Below are positions 60,786 through 64,000 of a stretch of 64,000 bases of DNA, in pieces. Position 1 is the stretch's first letter. Each line of letters begins with the position of its first letter. Both the position numbers and the translations under genes were made by a program. Origin of the DNA: Ashinkailepas kermadecensis. Lineage: Eukaryota; Arthropoda; Thecostraca; Neolepadidae. The notes beneath the pieces are model-generated. The model was given only the letters and a program-made list of their open reading frames with translations, ran no database searches and was not told where the DNA came from. The stretch lies in contig JAOTOM010003682.1 in NCBI GenBank assembly GCA_034440615.1, positions 62,001-126,000 on the forward strand. The letters run 5' to 3'.

Positions 60786-63302
60786 CCTTCAGAAGCCTTG
60801 TAGAGGCATGGCCAGTGGCCCTAGGTGATTGTGCACTCAGCCCGAACATGCGGTCGAGGTCAACTTCATTAGTTCGTTAAATGTCCATTTGACATAATAA
60901 AAGCGGGTGCTTCTGCCTGCCTCATCCAGCTTTTCCATTTTTGTATGCCATCGTTGAACTGGTTGCGGCCTTCGATTAAGATGCGCCAATGACTAGAGAA
61001 ATTCAGAGCTTATTCCGATCGGAAACTAGGACAAAAGATTCAATGCGTGGCTTGATTACCACAAGCGTGTATGACTAGTGACCAATATTCATGCTGCACG
61101 CAGACACCCACTCAGTCCGTCACCATGGGCTCTCGCAACTGGGACACTGCATGACGTGTCCCGAAGTGAATGATACGGAATATGACACAACGGCTGCGTG
61201 CTCTGCTTGCGAACAAACGCTAAACTGGCACCCAGGGGAGTTGTTTTATATACTTTTGAGGTGAAAAGTGCCCCCTCAATGCCGGCTTTGTTCCTCCCCA
61301 GTAATTTCAACTTTTAACATGGAACCTTATGGAATGCGCCCCCCCCCACCCTCAGATATATTTCGGTTCGCCCATTGCCTTCATGCATCGTGCCTCCCAC
61401 CCACAAAATAAATTTCAGAGATCAACACTCATGCTATCACCCCTACTTTGGAGCGGCGGAGCCGTGCATATTCTGCTATGATCGATATGTGCAATGCACC
61501 GCCTTGTTGTGTAAATTGACTAATATTATGTTCTCAAGTTTACGTTGCAGCAGTCAGAGTACACCTGTTGTGCGATGCGAACCAAAGACAACATTTTCTC
61601 TCTCTCTCCCTCTCTCGAAAGGGAGGGAGTGAGAGAGAGACGTAGATGTTCGTAATGCTGTTGCGCGACAGACAACTAGTGCGGACATCGATGGCAGCGC
61701 CTCTGGTGTCTGTTATTGGTACTATTTACGCATGTTCAAATGTTCTGCACTTTGTTGCTTACTTGCGCCATAATTTAAGTGCTTAACCAATGGAGAAATT
61801 GCCTTAGACCCGTTATCGTCCATTACAATCAACTGCAATCTCAATATTGATATATTAGACACTTTAAGTAGCATATATACGGGTATGTGCCGTTCGCACA
61901 ATTGGAACTACCGGTCTCTTTGCGAACCTACGCTAAAACCACACCGTGACTCATGAAATGTCCATTTGCCGAGACCCCAGAAGGTAGGTAACAGAAATTA
62001 AAAAAGTTTTTTTTAAATTTGACTCGGGTTTTTAAGTTTTAAAAATGTAGACATGCTGTCAAAATAAGCGAAATTTCCAAAGCTACATTGTTTGTGAAAA
62101 ATTGGTAAATGGTTCGAAATTTGTTCATCCCAGATAAAAATATGCGTTTCATTGGGAACATGTCGGAACAATTTTTTGTTAGCTTCTGAAATAATTAGGC
62201 TCGGGAATTTTTGGTTTAATATCTACCAATTCCCAATATTATACACTGTCATCGGCGTTTCTGGCACTGTCCTTCTAATGGACTGAGATAGAAGTTCGAA
62301 GCATTTACGTTCTACCAATGAATCCTCATAAGTTTATTACGTACATAATTCAGCCTTTAGGTCACCTCAGGCAATGTCTCAACACACCCACGGTCGGGAG
62401 GGGGGGGGGGGGTCAACCGTCACACCGGCCGGTCTTTCAGGAATAACTAACGAACCGAACAACGCAACAAGTTTAAACTTGGTGTAAGATATTCTTCAGT
62501 GATTTGAGATGATGTGTACAACTTGTTGATTGATTATTTGGGTTTTAGGGCCGACCACAGGGTCATTTGGCGCTCAGGTGTGTAAAGCTTGCGAACATAG
62601 GTCATGTCAGGTTACCTGTTCGGGGTAGGCCAGAGGTCATCACTTTAAATGAATTCACGGTTCCTATGTTTTTAAGGATACAATCGATTGCCTTGAAACC
62701 TGCAGGATTTAGTGTTAGCACGCTGCAGGTTCAATAATTTGCACGTAAATAACTGACATGACTTGATCCGAGGCCAATATAATTTGTGTTGCCCTATTTA
62801 CGATTTCATTGCTTATAACGCAGATTTTTGTGGCGACTTCAATTTGTTTAATGTATGGTCAATTATATTTCTAACATAGCCTGTACAAATGACTGGTGAC
62901 TGTCAGGTCAGGTCAAATATACACTCGATGCACCATTTGCTTCAACGATTTGACACATAAAGTGCGATGATCTTGGGTGATGCAAGATCGCTCATCAAGG
63001 GCGGCATGCATCATTTTGCACGAAGAAAATCAACTTACGCCGTACATTTCGGTATGTATTGATGCAGCGTCATGCGCATATCATTGATTATACATAATGC
63101 GACATAGATGCGACACGATGAAATCGGAAACGCACAAAGTGGAAGAAACATACAAATGCGTAAATAGCGTCACATCAAGCTTCGCTGTGATCACCACTGT
63201 GGTGAGCCCTGTTCCCTGGCCGTGCGCAGTCACTCCACAACGACCTACGATCCACCAACGATCCACTCCACAACACACTAGGCTTTGCTGCGTGGTCAGC
63301 GG
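60786..63302. other. Non-coding stretch
   Basis: Has a CTCTCTCCCTCTCTCGAAAG hairpin region at 61595-61645, C- and G-runs at 61338-61348 and 62399-62412 that recall the G-rich ends of the inverted-repeat families, and AGGTCA-rich sequence at 62580-62650 and 62890-62920, perhaps another decayed element. No gene recognised. Confidence 0.4.
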
Positions 63303-64000
63303 TAGGTCTTGCTGCGGGGCCGGCGACGAATCTTCCTGCGGGGCCGACGGCGAGTCTTGTGCTGCTGGGCTGGCGGTGAATCTTGCTGCGGGGCCAACGG
63401 CGAATCTTGCTGCGGGGCCAACGGCGAATCTTGCTGCGGGGCCGACGGCGAGTCTTGCTGCGGGGCCGACGGCAGCAGTCCTTGCTGCAGGGCAGACGGC
63501 GAATCTTGCTGCGGGGCCGACGGCGAGTCTTGCTGCGGGGCTGGCGGCGAATCTTGCTGCGGGGCCGACGGCGAGTCTTGCTGCTGGGCAGGCGGCAGCA
63601 GTTCTTGCTGCAGGGCAGGCGACAACAGGCAGTACTGTGGGTGCTGCCGGGCTGACGACAGATCTTGCTGCGGAGCCAGTGGCTGTAGATATTCTTGCGG
63701 GACCGGCGGCAGGTGCTGCTGAGAGATCGGTGGCAGATGCTGCTGCGGAGTCAACAGCAGGTCTAGATGCGGGTGCTGCGAGACTCGCGGCAGTGGTTCT
63801 TGCTGTAAGGCCGGTGGCAGGTCCTGCTGCGGGGCCAGCGGTAGGCCTTGCTGATGGGCCGGCTGCAGGTCTTGCTATAGGGCCGGCTGCAGGTCTTGTT
63901 GTAGGACCGACTGCAGGTCTTGCTGCGGGGCTGGCGGCAGCAGTCTTTGCTGCGTGGCAGGCCTTGCTGTGAGGCCGGCTGCAGGTCGTGCTGCGGGGCC
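63303..64000. repeat. 24-bp minisatellite running off the window
   Basis: The unit is CTTGCTGCGGGGCCGACGGC GAGT, with 12-15-bp inserts (GGCAGCAGT). The eight-codon period gives GESCCGAD and LAAGPTAS frames on + and a Gln/Pro-rich APQQDSPS frame on minus. The right part is more diverged and is cut by the window end. Confidence 0.96.

Overview
This is metazoan genomic DNA with very low coding density. Most of the 64 kb is tandem repeats, small inverted-repeat transposons and decayed retrotransposons. There are no operons, ribosome binding sites, CRISPR arrays or rRNA genes, and I found no tRNA gene. The phylum cannot be settled from this window. The LINE remnants (endonuclease, reverse transcriptase, RNase H, C-terminal Cys/His motif) belong to the I/Jockey group common in invertebrates. 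Minisatellites that copy exon/intron boundaries are, as I recall, described in amphioxus under the name 'mirage', so an invertebrate deuterostome is possible, but an arthropod or another protostome is not excluded.

The one real gene I can recognise is on the + strand: three consecutive coding exons of a PREP/PKNOX-class TALE homeobox gene, at 43031-43320 (5' limit uncertain), 44408-44579 and 53295-53495. The exons join in phase (2/1, then 0/0) and encode the end of the N-terminal region plus both halves of the MEINOX (PBX-interacting) domain. The linker and TALE homeodomain exons are not in the window and should lie beyond 64000. The N-terminal or 5'UTR exons were not identified. Minisatellites crowd the exon junctions: exon 1 contains a 15-bp array; the exon 2 acceptor together with the first coding bases is copied upstream as four decoy acceptors; a 41-bp array starts 16 bases after the exon 2 donor; and three 33-bp units with consensus donor sites follow exon 3.

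Mobile elements: a decayed near full-length LINE on the minus strand (about 490-5000); two further minus-strand LINE pieces inside PKNOX intron 2 (45690-46420 and 48850-50990); a Penelope-like RT fragment (56990-57290) and a possible second Penelope remnant (42530-42770). Three families of non-autonomous elements have inverted termini. Family B (26534, 34801, 41303) and family C (58791, 36052, 7680) both show TTAA at their ends, as piggyBac insertions do. Family A (18602, 9391) has CCGTCTCGGG termini. Families B and C are loaded with AGGTCA nuclear-receptor half-sites, and one family A copy has two perfect CRE palindromes.

Minisatellites: at least 20 unrelated arrays with periods of 5 to 104 bp, several with higher-order structure (105 bp at 21-22.7 kb, 139 bp at the exon 2 acceptor, about 70 bp at 36-37.6 kb). 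Arrays whose period is a multiple of three create long open frames on both strands (for example 11.3-12.6, 17.0-17.8, 33.2-34.3, 60.3-60.8 and 63.3-64.0 kb). I treat these as repeats, not genes.
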